DNA of 43,226 bases, taken from positions 1 to 43,226 of the forward strand of contig WFXF01000013.1 in NCBI GenBank assembly GCA_015490755.1, given 5' to 3'. The first letter of the stretch is position 1, and each line of letters starts with the position of its first letter. The position numbers were made by a program, and so were the translations under genes. The notes under the pieces are model-generated. The model was given only the letters and a program-made list of their open reading frames with translations. It did no database searches and was not told the DNA's origin. Origin of the DNA: Gammaproteobacteria bacterium (GTDB taxonomy: Bacteria; Pseudomonadota; Gammaproteobacteria; JAADGQ01). This document shows, piece after piece, positions 24,373-34,062 of the stretch.

Positions 24373-26424
24373 TTAGAATTTAAAATCAACACCTGCATAA
24401 AACAGACGCGGTGAACCCGGGGTATAACGTTCTTTGCCCCATGCAATATCAGACTGAGAGACATAATCCGTGTCGGTGAGATTCAACACCTTGGCATTCA
24501 GGCTGACCGCCTTTGACACGATGTAAGAAGCACGAAGATTGAAGAGCTGATAACCCGCGCCTTTTTTGCTGTTGTTATCATCCATCCACCAATCACCGAT
24601 ATCCTGCCACTCCAATGCTGCTGACAAACCTTTCACCGATGCGGGTGTAAACAACAAACTCACATTACCGATACGCTGCGGAGCCATCTTCATCTGTTTG
24701 CCACTGAAATCAGTGCCGCTGGAAATATAGTCATCGTATTCACTGTCTGGAAAGGCGTAGGCAATGTTAACGGTTATCGCATCATTCATTTTCCAGCCCA
24801 GACTCGCTTCGACGCCTTGGTGACTGATGCGCCCAGCATTGGTTTTAAATCTTGCACCGGGATCGCTGCTATCGGTAACGATGGCATCTTTAATCTTCAT
24901 CATATAGGCGGCCAGTTCCAGTGACACACGCGGGGTTTGCATTTTGTAACCGGTCTCGTAACTGTCTACCGTCTCCGGCTCCAGATTTGATAAGGCATTG
25001 TTGGTTTTTAGTGAATAGAGCGTACCAGTTTGGGGGATGCGAAAAGCGCGGGCATAACGAACATAAACCGCACTGCGATCAGAGAGTTTGAAAGTCAGCC
25101 CCAGCTTGGGGCTGAGGTAGTTAAAGCGATCCTTGCGATCAGCCGGGCGTTGATAGACTCCGAAGGCACCATCAACCAACTTATTGTTGTAATCAAATTC
25201 GGCGTGATCGTAGCGCAGCCCTGCCGTTAGAGTCGTCTGTTCACTCAACTTGCGTTTATGTTGTAGATAGGGTGCTAAACCCAGGTAATCAACGGTGTAG
25301 TCGTAGATGCTTCCTTGCAGATAACTTTTACCCCAGACCACGGTATCCACTACCTTCTGCACATACAACTTCGACTCCCGATTCGTCACCACATCAATTC
25401 CCACAATGGTCTCGCTGTTATCGTGGTGATCCACACTCAGCTTGGCCAATAGGCCGAGAACGTTGGAGGTAGTCTCATTTTCCGGCAGCGTATCGGGCAC
25501 CCAAGTCGCCACATAATCATTAGTGCTATGGGTAAAATAAGGAGTCAAACTCAATTCACTGCGCTCACTGGTATAGCTGATCCACTCCGTACTGAGACGC
25601 AGGCTCTCTGTCTCGCGGTAAGGATCAACACCAGAATCGGCAAAACCGTGTTGGCTGGGGTCAGCCTCTAGCTGTGCCTGAGTCAGGGCGGTTTGGTTAT
25701 GACCACTCATAGTATTAGCCATGAAAACTGTTTTGAAACTATGATCACTGTTATTCGTGAATTCATGCCTGAACAATACTTCAGCACGATCATATTCAGC
25801 TTTTTCGCGCCAGCCATCACTCTTTTCATAAGAAGCAGCCAAACGGTAACCATGACCAGTGTCAGTGGTATCGCTTACCGCAGCCTTGATCTTGCGATAA
25901 GCATTGTCACCCACAGTGATTCGGGTTGTTTTTTCTGGCATCTGGCTGGGAGCTTCGCTCATCACGTTCACCGTACCGGCCACGGCATCAGAGCCGTAAA
26001 GTGCGGTACCTGCGCCTTTTAACACCTCAATACTGCCTACTGAGCTTGAGTAACTGCTCCACCATAGCCCATTGTGGTTAAAGCTACCGGGAGCTTGCAG
26101 TGGTACGCCATCTTGCAAAAAAAGATAATAAGGGCCGTAGTTAAGCGGCATACGTATCGCTGTGTTGTGACCGGGAGAGCTGCCTGCCGAGAGCTGGTTG
26201 ATACGCACTCCAGCAACACTATTTAGAGATTCACTGATATGGCTGCCAAGTGCTTGTGTTATCTCATAACCATCCAGTTTGTCGATAGCTAAAGGCAGAT
26301 CAACTTTCGCCTCTTCGGCACGAGTGGCAGTCACCACCATTTCTCTGATATCTTCAGCGGTGGCACTGGCCACAAAAGGAGAAACAAGCAATACGGTTCC
26401 ACAAGTCAAAAAAATATTTTTCAT
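24373..26424 (-). CDS. TonB-dependent outer-membrane receptor
   Basis: 683 residues. A signal peptide ends around ASATA (residue ~23); the TonB box REMVVTATR follows (27-35); the plug domain has SLNSVAGVRINQLSAG, FLQDGVPLQ and SIEVLKGAGTALYGSDAVAG (the classic plug end); the 22-strand barrel runs to a C-terminal Phe (YAGVDFKF). The overall style is like that of the cobalamin/copper (OprC/BtuB-like) receptors. The substrate cannot be read from the sequence; the Cys/Met-rich neighbours point to a metal or metal complex. First gene of a four-gene operon (receptor, BNR, thioredoxin, TonB) driven by a promoter with a RegA-like operator. Confidence 0.93.
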   Translation of the reverse strand: MKNIFLTCGTVLLVSPFVASATAEDIREMVVTATRAEEAKVDLPLAIDKLDGYEITQALGSHISESLNSVAGVRINQLSAGSSPGHNTAIRMPLNYGPYYLFLQDGVPLQAPGSFNHNGLWWSSYSSSVGSIEVLKGAGTALYGSDAVAGTVNVMSEAPSQMPEKTTRITVGDNAYRKIKAAVSDTTDTGHGYRLAASYEKSDGWREKAEYDRAEVLFRHEFTNNSDHSFKTVFMANTMSGHNQTALTQAQLEADPSQHGFADSGVDPYRETESLRLSTEWISYTSERSELSLTPYFTHSTNDYVATWVPDTLPENETTSNVLGLLAKLSVDHHDNSETIVGIDVVTNRESKLYVQKVVDTVVWGKSYLQGSIYDYTVDYLGLAPYLQHKRKLSEQTTLTAGLRYDHAEFDYNNKLVDGAFGVYQRPADRKDRFNYLSPKLGLTFKLSDRSAVYVRYARAFRIPQTGTLYSLKTNNALSNLEPETVDSYETGYKMQTPRVSLELAAYMMKIKDAIVTDSSDPGARFKTNAGRISHQGVEASLGWKMNDAITVNIAYAFPDSEYDDYISSGTDFSGKQMKMAPQRIGNVSLLFTPASVKGLSAALEWQDIGDWWMDDNNSKKGAGYQLFNLRASYIVSKAVSLNAKVLNLTDTDYVSQSDIAWGKERYTPGSPRLFYAGVDFKF

Positions 26425-26454
26425 TTCATACTCATCGGCTCTAGAAAAATGAGT

Positions 26455-26483
26455 ATGTTAGAGACGAAATAAAAAAGTGGGAA
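26455..26483 (-). promoter_or_regulatory. Predicted promoter of the TonB receptor operon
   Basis: On the minus strand, -35 TTCCCA (26483-26478), 17-bp spacer, -10 TAACAT (26460-26455). Operator B abuts the -35. Element types, spacing and distance to the start codon mirror the barrel operon promoter. Confidence 0.5.
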
Positions 26484-26514
26484 GTGACACAGTGTCGCGC
26501 GACAATTTGTCACA
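26484..26514. promoter_or_regulatory. RegA/PrrA-like operator B in the divergent receptor/regB promoter
   Basis: Half-sites GTGACA (26484-26489), TGTCGC (26493-26498), GCGACA (26499-26504) and TGTCAC (26508-26513), with the same spacing as operator A and two differences from it. Its left end abuts the -35 of the leftward receptor promoter and its right end is 17+6 bases from a perfect TATAAT (26538-26543) reading toward regB, so one site could serve both directions and allow autoregulation. Confidence 0.75.
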
Positions 26515-26546
26515 TGCATCAAAATTGCGCAAAACTATATAATGCA

Positions 26547-27824
26547 ATGATGAATAAATTTCAAACAAGTCATGATCCAACCGCCGCACTCAACCTGCGG
26601 CGCATCTTTATCCTGAGAAGTATCGCCATCATTTGTGCGCTGGCAGCAATCACCATTGCTTCTCAAGTGCTGGAGATGACTTTGCCACTGTTACCCCTAC
26701 TGGTGATTGTTGCCATACATGGTGTTATTAACATCATGACACTATTGCGAATGAGACAACCACGCCCGGTTTCATCATGGGAGTTCTTTGTACAACTGGT
26801 GTTGGACACATTAATTTTATGCGCCCTGCTCTATTTTTCAGGCGGCTCAACCAACCCTTTTGTCTCACTTTTTTTACTGCCACTGGTCATTGTCGCATCC
26901 ATCCTGCCACAACGTTTTACCTGGGCGATGGCCGTGTTGACTGTTGGTTGTTACAGCTTGTTGATCTATTTTTACCAGCCACTCCCTCATGCCCATATCA
27001 AACACGGTGTTGATTTTGATCTGCATGTGACGGGCATGTGGTTCGGTTTTCTGTTGAGTACGGGACTAATAGTCTTCTTCGTGGTACGCATGGCTAATAG
27101 CCTGCGGGAACGGGATGAAATTTTAACCGAAGCACGTGAACAGACTTTGCGTGACCAACACCTTGTCGCATTAGGCACACTCGCCACTGGAGCCGCCCAC
27201 GAACTGGGCACGCCGTTAGCAACAATGGCCGTGCTTGCCAGTGAACTGAAACGTGAACACGCTGACGATGCCGATGTCATTGAAAAAGCACAGATGCTAC
27301 GCAGCCAACTGGATCGCTGCAAAAACATACTCTCAGATATCACCGCCAGTGCCGGACAAGCACGCCCTGAAGGGGGCAAACAACTGGCGATTGATGACTA
27401 TTTAAGCCATGTCGTGGAACTCATGCGCACGTCACGCCCTGATGCAAAAATTGCTTGCCATTTGAACGGAGCAAAACCACCTCCACAAATTCTAGCGGAC
27501 AAAACACTCTCTCAAGCCTTACTCAACATACTCAATAATGCCGCCGATGCCTCTATCGACAATATTGAAATTGAAGGGAGATGGAACAGTGAACAACTGA
27601 CGGTAACAATTCGTGACAAAGGAGAAGGGCTGAGCCCTGCCGTGCAAGCCGCTGCCGGCACACCATTTTTCACAACCAAGCCCAATGGACAGGGCTTGGG
27701 GCTCTACCTGACTCGTGCGGTCATTGACCGTTTTGGAGGAAAAGTAGAACTACTCAATCATGAGAATGGGGGCGCTCAGACCATCATTAAACTGCCACTG
27801 GAAAATATTGAGGTCACCACATGA
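26547..27824 (+). CDS. regB: RegB/PrrB-like redox sensor histidine kinase
   Basis: About 425 residues with six TM helices and a cytoplasmic kinase core. Two RegB hallmarks are present: the periplasmic-loop quinone-binding heptad GGSTNPF (~99-105) and the H-box HLVALGTLATGAAHELGTPL with acceptor His ~218, followed by the conserved redox-active Cys region LDRCKNIL (Cys ~258). The ATPase has LLNILNNAADAS, DKGEG and PFFTTKPNGQGLGLYL. RegB is reduced/oxidised via the ubiquinone pool and this Cys. ATG codons at 26547 and 26550 are the likely starts, since further-upstream GTG/ATG starts would lie in the operator/promoter. A TATAAT at 26538-26543 implies a nearly leaderless mRNA. regA overlaps its stop (ATGA). 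Confidence 0.9.
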   Translation: MMNKFQTSHDPTAALNLRRIFILRSIAIICALAAITIASQVLEMTLPLLPLLVIVAIHGVINIMTLLRMRQPRPVSSWEFFVQLVLDTLILCALLYFSGGSTNPFVSLFLLPLVIVASILPQRFTWAMAVLTVGCYSLLIYFYQPLPHAHIKHGVDFDLHVTGMWFGFLLSTGLIVFFVVRMANSLRERDEILTEAREQTLRDQHLVALGTLATGAAHELGTPLATMAVLASELKREHADDADVIEKAQMLRSQLDRCKNILSDITASAGQARPEGGKQLAIDDYLSHVVELMRTSRPDAKIACHLNGAKPPPQILADKTLSQALLNILNNAADASIDNIEIEGRWNSEQLTVTIRDKGEGLSPAVQAAAGTPFFTTKPNGQGLGLYLTRAVIDRFGGKVELLNHENGGAQTIIKLPLENIEVTT

Positions 27825-28369
27825 CAGGCTCCCCCACTGACCTGCCCACCCTGCTATTAGCCGAGGACGATCTGCTGTTTTGCCAAGTGATGGGCAACGC
27901 ACTGGAAAAGCGTGGCTTTAATGTACAGATCGCACATAATGTTGATGAAGGCATTACACTAAGCGAGAAAACAGCACCAGAATATGCGGTCATTGACCTC
28001 AATATGCCAGGGCCTTCAGGGCTGGTATTAGTCAAACACCTGATCGCCATTGATCCGCATACCCGAATCGTTGTTCTCACTGGTTTTGCCAGCGTTGCAA
28101 CCGCCGTTGAGACCATCAAACTCGGAGCCATGCACTACCTTTCAAAGCCTGCCGATGCCGATGAGGTGATCGCTGCTTTCTATCGTGAAGAGGGAGACCC
28201 CGATGTAAAAATCGCCGCACAACCCCTTTCAATCAACCGCATGGAGTGGGAGCATATCCAGAAAGTGTTATCTGATCATGATGGTAATATCTCTGCCACT
28301 GCCAGGGCTCTTGGTATGCACCGCCGAACACTGCAACGGAAATTACAAAAGCGGCCACGCTTAAAATGA
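27821..28369 (+). CDS. regA: RegA/PrrA/ActR-like response regulator
   Basis: 182 residues. The receiver has LLAEDDLLF (acidic pair), Asp59 in YAVIDLNMPGPSGL, Thr in VVLTGFAS and Lys109 in YLSKPADAD. A Pro-containing linker leads to a Fis-type HTH, HDGNISATARALGMHRRTLQRKLQKR, the strongly conserved DNA-binding end of RegA proteins. Overlaps regB by 4 bases. The two GCGACA/TGTCGC operators in this window match the known RegA/RegR consensus, so this protein is the obvious candidate regulator for both neighbouring operons and for its own. Confidence 0.92.
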   Translation: MTGSPTDLPTLLLAEDDLLFCQVMGNALEKRGFNVQIAHNVDEGITLSEKTAPEYAVIDLNMPGPSGLVLVKHLIAIDPHTRIVVLTGFASVATAVETIKLGAMHYLSKPADADEVIAAFYREEGDPDVKIAAQPLSINRMEWEHIQKVLSDHDGNISATARALGMHRRTLQRKLQKRPRLK

Positions 28370-28453
28370 TCCAGCGTTTGAACAGCCGTGGTGGCTTTGC
28401 CGGTTATTTAGGTTATGGCGCTTCTGAGTATACCTATATTTTGTGATGTAAAA

Positions 28454-28831
28454 CTATTTAGTCACTTTGGAAATCTTTGCTTTTTCCAGTAACAACGGAT
28501 ACATGTAGCCACCACCAAAATCATGATCAACTGCAACTGTTCCAACAACGGTAATTTCATCACCAACCTGAGCTGTATCCTGGCTAGTGATCGTCAGGTC
28601 ACCCGTCTTATTTTCACCCGTACCATCTTGAATATGGATAAAATTTCTATTCATGATCTGGTTATTAACTTTAACCACCTTGCCTTTTAATTGAACTTGC
28701 TGACCTTTTAAGTCAACCTTCTCTTTATATAATGCTTCGATCGTCTTCTTTACAGGCTCACCGGCAGTCACTGACATTGCACCAAAACAAGACAATAGAG
28801 AGAAAAGGGTAATAAAAATAGTACGAGTCAT
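28454..28831 (-). CDS. Periplasmic OB-fold protein (NrfJ-like)
   Basis: About 125 residues with a signal peptide (FITLFSLLSCFGAMSVTAG) and one OB-fold domain: LKGQQVQLKGKVVKVNNQIM, RNFIHIQDGTGENKTGDLTI, VGDEITVVGTVAVDHDFGGG. This pattern is annotated as 'DNA-binding' or NrfJ-like, although the protein is exported. The ATG at 28831 has AGGAAAAA just before it and is preferred to the upstream in-frame ATG at 28846. Monocistronic; convergent with regA, 84 bases away. NrfJ-type proteins occur with periplasmic cytochromes, but binding partner and function are unknown. Confidence 0.75.
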   Translation of the reverse strand: MTRTIFITLFSLLSCFGAMSVTAGEPVKKTIEALYKEKVDLKGQQVQLKGKVVKVNNQIMNRNFIHIQDGTGENKTGDLTITSQDTAQVGDEITVVGTVAVDHDFGGGYMYPLLLEKAKISKVTK

Positions 28832-29116
28832 GAGTTTTTCCTGCATTTATAATTGTTGTTTAAGAAAAGCCAAGTATAGCAATAACTCACTTACTATGAA
28901 CAACCCCAAATTTCAATGTGCTAAAATAACGCATTATTTACAAATTACTGGATCAGGCAACAAGGAGGTGTCATAACAGCTCTTTAATTAAACTCAACCA
29001 CTGGGTGTAAAACTATGGCGCTGGAGAACCGTAAAATGGCTCGGTATCGGTTTGAAAACTGGCTCACCTGATGCCTGTAATACATTTTCCAACAGCTAAA
29101 ACGTAGAGTTATACGC

Positions 29117-30658
29117 ATGATAAAAAACTATCTTTTTTCATTGATTATCGCTACCGTTTTTTTAAGCGGTTGTTCTGTCAATCCTGTCACTGGAAAACAA
29201 GAGCTCAGTCTGGTATCTGAAGCGCAAGAACTCCAGATCGGTGCGCAGCAATATGCTCCCCTCAGACAATCTCAGGGCGGTGATTATGCCGTCGATGCAG
29301 CATTAACCAAATATGTTAATGATGTCGGACAGAAGCTGGCCGCAGTCAGTGACAGAAAACTTCCTTATGAATTTAAAGTACTCAACAATTCTACCCCCAA
29401 TGCCTGGGCACTTCCGGGAGGTAAAATTTCAATCAACCGAGGCCTGCTAACCGAATTGGGCAGTGAAAGTGAATTAGCAGCTGTTCTAGGGCATGAAATC
29501 ACTCATGCCGCTGCAAAGCACGGTGTGCGAAGCATGTCCCGAGGAATGTTATTGCAAGGCGCTATGATGGCAACGGTCATCGCCAGTCAAGGAAAGGATT
29601 ATGCTCAACTGGCTCAATTGGGTGCCGGTATTGGCGCACAGCTCATCACCACAAAGTATGGCCGTGATGCCGAACGGGAATCTGACTACTATGGAATGCT
29701 CTACATGTCACGCGCGGGTTACGATCCACAGGGTGCAGTAGATCTGCAAAAAACATTCGTTAAACTATCGGAAGGAAAAAAACCGGGCTGGTTAAATGGC
29801 CTGTTCGCCAGCCATCCTCCCTCCCGGGAACGAGTGAAAAACAATATTGAAACAGCCATGCAACTCCCTGGAAATGGAGAGCTTGGTACCGATCGCTTCC
29901 AGAAGATGATCGCTCATCTAAAAAAAACCAAACCCGCCTATGAAGCCTATGATAAAGGCCGCATCGCTCTGGCTGACGGCAAACCCGAACAAGCACTTAC
30001 TCTTGTTAAAAAAGCGATTACTATTGAGCCCCGTGAAGGCCATTTTTATGCGCTATTAGGTGACATTGATTTACAAAACAAAAAGCTGAAAAGTGCAAAA
30101 AAAAGTTACGATAAGGCCATAAATCTCAATGACAAATTTTTTTATTACTATCTGCAACGCGGGCAAATTCACCAACAACTGAAACACAAAGCCCAAGCCA
30201 AAAAAGATCTGGAGCAAAGCATAAATCTTCTACCAACAGCGAATGCCTACCTCTCACTGGGTAATATCGCCCAACAAGAGGGACGAACAGAAGAAGCCAA
30301 ATCGTATTATGCCAAAGCAGCCACTGAAAAAAGTGACGTTGGCCAAAAAGCCTTTAGTTCACTATTAGAACTGGATCTTGCTGATAATCCTAAAAATTAC
30401 ATTTCAGTTCGGGCGACCGTAAATCGTAATGGACGGGTATTTGCACAGATTCGAAACCCAACCCCCAGAGATGCTAACGGCATACTCATCTCAGTACAGT
30501 TTCAGGATGAAAGAGGGCAAATTCGGCAAGCAACACAACCTCTGCACAGTACACTACGTGCTAACAGCACCCAAACTCTTGACCTGGGTTTTAGTGTCGT
30601 TGATGCCGTTCAACTACGTACTGTTCGTACAACAGTTATACGTGCTCAACTAAAATAG
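29117..30658 (+). CDS. M48-family metallopeptidase lipoprotein with TPR domain
   Basis: 513 residues. Lipobox LSGCSVNPVTGKQEL (Cys19), then an M48 zinc protease domain with HEITH (His126, Glu127, His130) and the third-ligand region RDAERESDYYGM. Residues ~230-420 contain TPR-like repeats (KPEQALTLVKKAITIEP, AKKSYDKAINLND, AKKDLEQSINLLPT, EAKSYYAKAATEK) and a C-terminal beta domain (YISVRATVNRNGRVFAQIRN). It resembles BepA/LoiP-type periplasmic quality-control proteases that work with the outer-membrane assembly machinery, but the extra C-terminal domain differs. The 286-bp stretch upstream (28832-29116) has a striking AAGGAGGTG without a start codon after it. Confidence 0.9.
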   Translation: MIKNYLFSLIIATVFLSGCSVNPVTGKQELSLVSEAQELQIGAQQYAPLRQSQGGDYAVDAALTKYVNDVGQKLAAVSDRKLPYEFKVLNNSTPNAWALPGGKISINRGLLTELGSESELAAVLGHEITHAAAKHGVRSMSRGMLLQGAMMATVIASQGKDYAQLAQLGAGIGAQLITTKYGRDAERESDYYGMLYMSRAGYDPQGAVDLQKTFVKLSEGKKPGWLNGLFASHPPSRERVKNNIETAMQLPGNGELGTDRFQKMIAHLKKTKPAYEAYDKGRIALADGKPEQALTLVKKAITIEPREGHFYALLGDIDLQNKKLKSAKKSYDKAINLNDKFFYYYLQRGQIHQQLKHKAQAKKDLEQSINLLPTANAYLSLGNIAQQEGRTEEAKSYYAKAATEKSDVGQKAFSSLLELDLADNPKNYISVRATVNRNGRVFAQIRNPTPRDANGILISVQFQDERGQIRQATQPLHSTLRANSTQTLDLGFSVVDAVQLRTVRTTVIRAQLK

Positions 30659-30706
30659 CAATTTCCTGCTTGATGAGTAAATTATATTTCTATAATATTA
30701 GAAAGT

Positions 30707-31000
30707 ATGAATATAGATATCCAGCAAGATAAAATTCAGCAAGCCGTTGAAGGATTAAAAGGACTCAGTCACGAAACCCGGCTTTTAATATTGTGCCACC
30801 TTGCCCAAAAAGGCCCTATGACGGTAAATGAACTCACTGAAATCACTCAGGCTTCACAGTCCGGCGTATCCCAGCATTTATCAAAAATGCAACACTCCGG
30901 CTGGGTCACATTTAAAAGGGATGGAGCAAGCAAACGTTATCAAATTGCAAACGAAAATCACCTTCAATTACTAGAAGCTCTGCATAAAATTTTTTGTTAG
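30707..31000 (+). CDS. ArsR-family winged-helix regulator
   Basis: 97 residues: AVEGLKGLSHETRLLILCHL (first helices), LTEITQASQSGVSQHLSKMQHSGWVTFKRDGASKRYQI (HTH and wing), and a C-terminal helix. It lacks the ELCVCDL-type arsenic site and other paired metal ligands, with single Cys residues at about 29 and at the last position, so it may respond to something other than As/Cd, e.g. redox, as in BigR/SqrR-like proteins, though those have two conserved Cys. It precedes a possible gene remnant. Confidence 0.87.
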   Translation: MNIDIQQDKIQQAVEGLKGLSHETRLLILCHLAQKGPMTVNELTEITQASQSGVSQHLSKMQHSGWVTFKRDGASKRYQIANENHLQLLEALHKIFC

Positions 31001-31067
31001 TTCGTCTTAAGGCGATTTACAGCATACTAAAATCATCATCTGGAATTATAATTTCATAACATATCTA

Positions 31068-31202
31068 ATGAAAGAATCTGCACAAGAGTATTACGGCAAA
31101 AGCTCAAAAACACCTGGCTACCAATTTCAATCCAGAAGAGCTTTGGTGGCCAATATGCTCAATGTAAATTCAGCTGAACCAAATAAACACAAAAGCACCT
31201 AA
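31068..31202 (+). pseudogene. Possible methyltransferase gene remnant (44-codon frame)
   Basis: ATG 31068 to TAA 31202. The first residues MKESAQEYYGK match, from memory, the N-terminal motif (..EYYGKVLQ..) of a family of SAM-dependent methyltransferases often found near ArsR regulators; the similarity stops there and the remainder (TPGYQFQSRRALVANMLN...) is unfamiliar. It may be the stump of a deleted gene once controlled by the ArsR regulator, or a small independent protein. No clear RBS. Confidence 0.25.
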
Positions 31203-31254
31203 AGGAATCAATCTAACCATCCGAAAATCCTAATGAATATCAGGATAATTATAA

Positions 31255-34062
31255 ATGGATAATGTGCTAAAAAAGTTTCAGGAAAACTCTTACCTTTATG
31301 GTGGCAATGCAGATTTTATTGAAACACTGTATGAGCACTATCTTGAAAATCCTGATTCAGTCAGCGATGAATGGCGCAAGTATTTTGATCAAATCCAGGA
31401 GGGTAGTATTCAGGATGTCTCGCATGAAGATATCATTAAAAGCTTTATCTCCATCTCTCATACAGATCTATCGCCATCCACTTCGGCTGATTCCAATACA
31501 GCCGAAAAGCAGCTTGCTGTCATCGCGTTAATTGATGCCTACCGCTCTCGTGGACACCAGCAAGCGACTCTCAATCCACTGGAGTTCCATCAGCGTCCGC
31601 CTGTTGCGGCGCTGGATCCAAAGTTTCATGGTCTATCCATTGGTGATATGTCGCAGAATTTTAATACCAGCTTCCCAACAGGCCCCAAAAAGCTCTCTCT
31701 CTCTGAAATTTTACTGCACCTTAAACAGGCCTATTGTGGAAATTTCAGTGTGGAATATATGCACATCGCCAGCTCGTTACAAAAGCGCTGGATTCAGGAA
31801 CAATTTGAAACATTCCCGACCCGACCCGAATTCACCCCTGAAAAAAAATATAATTTGCTGGAGCTTGTGATCGCGGCAGAAGGCATTGAAAAGTACCTTC
31901 ACACAAAATACGTTGGTCAAAAACGTTTCTCTTTAGAGGGTGGTGAAAGCCTTATTGTAATACTGGATGAACTTCTTCAAAGTGCCGCAAAAATTAAGGT
32001 TGAAGAGACCGTCATTGGCATGGCGCATCGAGGACGCTTGAATGTGCTGGTTAATATACTTGGAAAATCACCACGAGAGCTCTATCAGGAGTTTGAAGGC
32101 TCGAAACAAGAACCACTTGATGATCGTCCCGGCGATGTCAAATACCATCAGGGCTTTTCATCCAATATAGAGACGCCCGATGGCAATATGCATCTGGCGC
32201 TCTCATTCAATCCTTCTCATCTTGAAATTATTGACCCTGTTGCTATCGGTTCGGTGCGCGCACGCCAACGTCGCCGCAATGACCACAATGGCCATCAGGT
32301 TCTGCCTGTTTTAATTCATGGTGACTCTGCTTTTGCTGCACAGGGAGTTGTTATGGAAACCCTGAACATGTCACAAGCCCAAGGTTATACCGTGGGTGGC
32401 ACTGTGCATATTATTGTCAACAACCAGATCGGCTTTACCACCAGCAACCCTCTCGATATGCGCTCAACTGTTTATTGCAGTGATGTGGCTAAAATGGTGC
32501 AGGCACCCATTTTTCACGTCAATGGTGATGATCCTGAAGCGGTCGCATTTATTGCCAAAATTGCGCTGGAATTTCGTATGCAATTTCACCGAGATGTTGT
32601 CATTGATATGATCTGTTATCGACGGCACGGCCATAACGAAGCGGATGAGCCTGCTGCAACGCAGCCGATGATGTATCAAAAAATCAAAGCTCACCCAACA
32701 ACAGCGACTCTGTATGCAGAGCAGTTAATTCGTGAAAACATCCTCTCTCAGGAAGAGGTTGAACAGATGTCAATCCGGTATCGGGATGCGCTGGATCAAG
32801 GGGATGTTGTGGCTCGAAATATTTTGCCTCACCCCGATAATAAAATGGTGAACTGGGACCCTTACAAGCAGGTGGAGTGGGATCACAAAACAGATACCAC
32901 GCTGACTCTGGAAAAAATCAAACAACTGGCCAGCAGCCTTAATAAAATTCCTGACGGTTTTGAGTTGCACCCCCGCGTTGAAAACGTCCTGAACAATCGA
33001 AACAAAATGGCGGTCGGTGCCAAACTGATCGACTGGGGCTTTGCTGAAACCATGGCCTATGCTTCACTCTTAACGGAAGGTTACCCGATACGCCTTTCAG
33101 GACAAGATAGTGGACGCGGTACCTTTTTTCATCGCCATGCTGTTCTTCACAATCAAAAAGATGGTGGCTCTTACACACCACTGCAACACCTTACTGCTGA
33201 GCAAGCTCAGTTTATTGTGATCGATTCACTGCTTTCTGAAGAAGCGGTATTAGGTTTTGAGTATGGCTACAGCACAACCGATCCTAACTCATTGACCATC
33301 TGGGAAGCTCAGTTTGGTGATTTCGCCAATGGCGCGCAAGTTGTCATCGACCAGTTCATCACTTCAGGAGAAGCTAAATGGCGACGCTTATGCGGGCTAG
33401 TGCTGTTTCTTCCTCACGGTTATGAAGGGCAAGGCCCGGAGCACTCGTCCGCACGCGTAGAGCGTTATCTTCAACTGTGTGCAGATCACAACATACAAGT
33501 GTGTAACCCGACCACACCAGCGCAGATGTTTCATATGCTGCGCCGACAGATGATTCGCCCCTATCGAAAACCATTGATTGTATTTACACCTAAAAGCCTG
33601 TTACGCCACAAGCTTGCAACATCGACGCTGGATGACCTCTCTCAAGGAGCATTTCAAACGATCATCCCAGAGACGCAGACCCAGATCAAAAAACAGGTTC
33701 AACGCATCATATTTTGCAGTGGAAAAGTTTATTACGAATTGTTTGAAGCGCGAAAGGCTCAACAAATCAATGATATTGCACTCATACGAATCGAACAGCT
33801 CTACCCTTTTCCGCACGATGAACTGAAAAAGGTCATCAGACAGTATCCAAATACAAAAGAGCTTGTCTGGTGTCAGGAAGAGCCAAAAAATCAGGGTGCC
33901 TGGTACCAAACCCAGCATAATATTCAGGAGGTTATGCGCCCGGATCAAACCCTTTTTTATGCAGGGCCCGCTGCATCTGCCTCACCCGCAGCCGGTCGCT
34001 TTAAATTACATCTGAAAATACAGAAAAAATTGATTGATGACGCTTTGAGAGTGACTAAATAA
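31255..34062 (+). CDS. sucA: 2-oxoglutarate dehydrogenase E1 component
   Basis: ThDP-dependent E1o of 935 residues, decarboxylating 2-oxoglutarate in the TCA cycle. N-terminus [21 protein letters not shown] is the E1o-specific E2-docking segment. ThDP/Mg and catalytic regions: [63 protein letters not shown] and [19 protein letters not shown]; the end is [16 protein letters not shown]-like. It is normal length. sucB starts in its stop codon (TAATG). Confidence 0.97.
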   Translation: MDNVLKKFQENSYLYGGNADFIETLYEHYLENPDSVSDEWRKYFDQIQEGSIQDVSHEDIIKSFISISHTDLSPSTSADSNTAEKQLAVIALIDAYRSRGHQQATLNPLEFHQRPPVAALDPKFHGLSIGDMSQNFNTSFPTGPKKLSLSEILLHLKQAYCGNFSVEYMHIASSLQKRWIQEQFETFPTRPEFTPEKKYNLLELVIAAEGIEKYLHTKYVGQKRFSLEGGESLIVILDELLQSAAKIKVEETVIGMAHRGRLNVLVNILGKSPRELYQEFEGSKQEPLDDRPGDVKYHQGFSSNIETPDGNMHLALSFNPSHLEIIDPVAIGSVRARQRRRNDHNGHQVLPVLIHGDSAFAAQGVVMETLNMSQAQGYTVGGTVHIIVNNQIGFTTSNPLDMRSTVYCSDVAKMVQAPIFHVNGDDPEAVAFIAKIALEFRMQFHRDVVIDMICYRRHGHNEADEPAATQPMMYQKIKAHPTTATLYAEQLIRENILSQEEVEQMSIRYRDALDQGDVVARNILPHPDNKMVNWDPYKQVEWDHKTDTTLTLEKIKQLASSLNKIPDGFELHPRVENVLNNRNKMAVGAKLIDWGFAETMAYASLLTEGYPIRLSGQDSGRGTFFHRHAVLHNQKDGGSYTPLQHLTAEQAQFIVIDSLLSEEAVLGFEYGYSTTDPNSLTIWEAQFGDFANGAQVVIDQFITSGEAKWRRLCGLVLFLPHGYEGQGPEHSSARVERYLQLCADHNIQVCNPTTPAQMFHMLRRQMIRPYRKPLIVFTPKSLLRHKLATSTLDDLSQGAFQTIIPETQTQIKKQVQRIIFCSGKVYYELFEARKAQQINDIALIRIEQLYPFPHDELKKVIRQYPNTKELVWCQEEPKNQGAWYQTQHNIQEVMRPDQTLFYAGPAASASPAAGRFKLHLKIQKKLIDDALRVTK

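Noticed and set aside
26484-26546. Extension of RegB to a GTG at 26484 or ATG at 26514
   Set aside because: The extra residues would be encoded by the operator and the TATAAT promoter element, and family members start near the first TM helix.
28960-29010. AAGGAGGTG, a perfect Shine-Dalgarno match, upstream of the M48 peptidase gene
   Set aside because: No start codon with a meaningful reading frame follows at proper distance; the next ATG frames end after under 20 codons. It may be a decayed gene start, but nothing supports a product.
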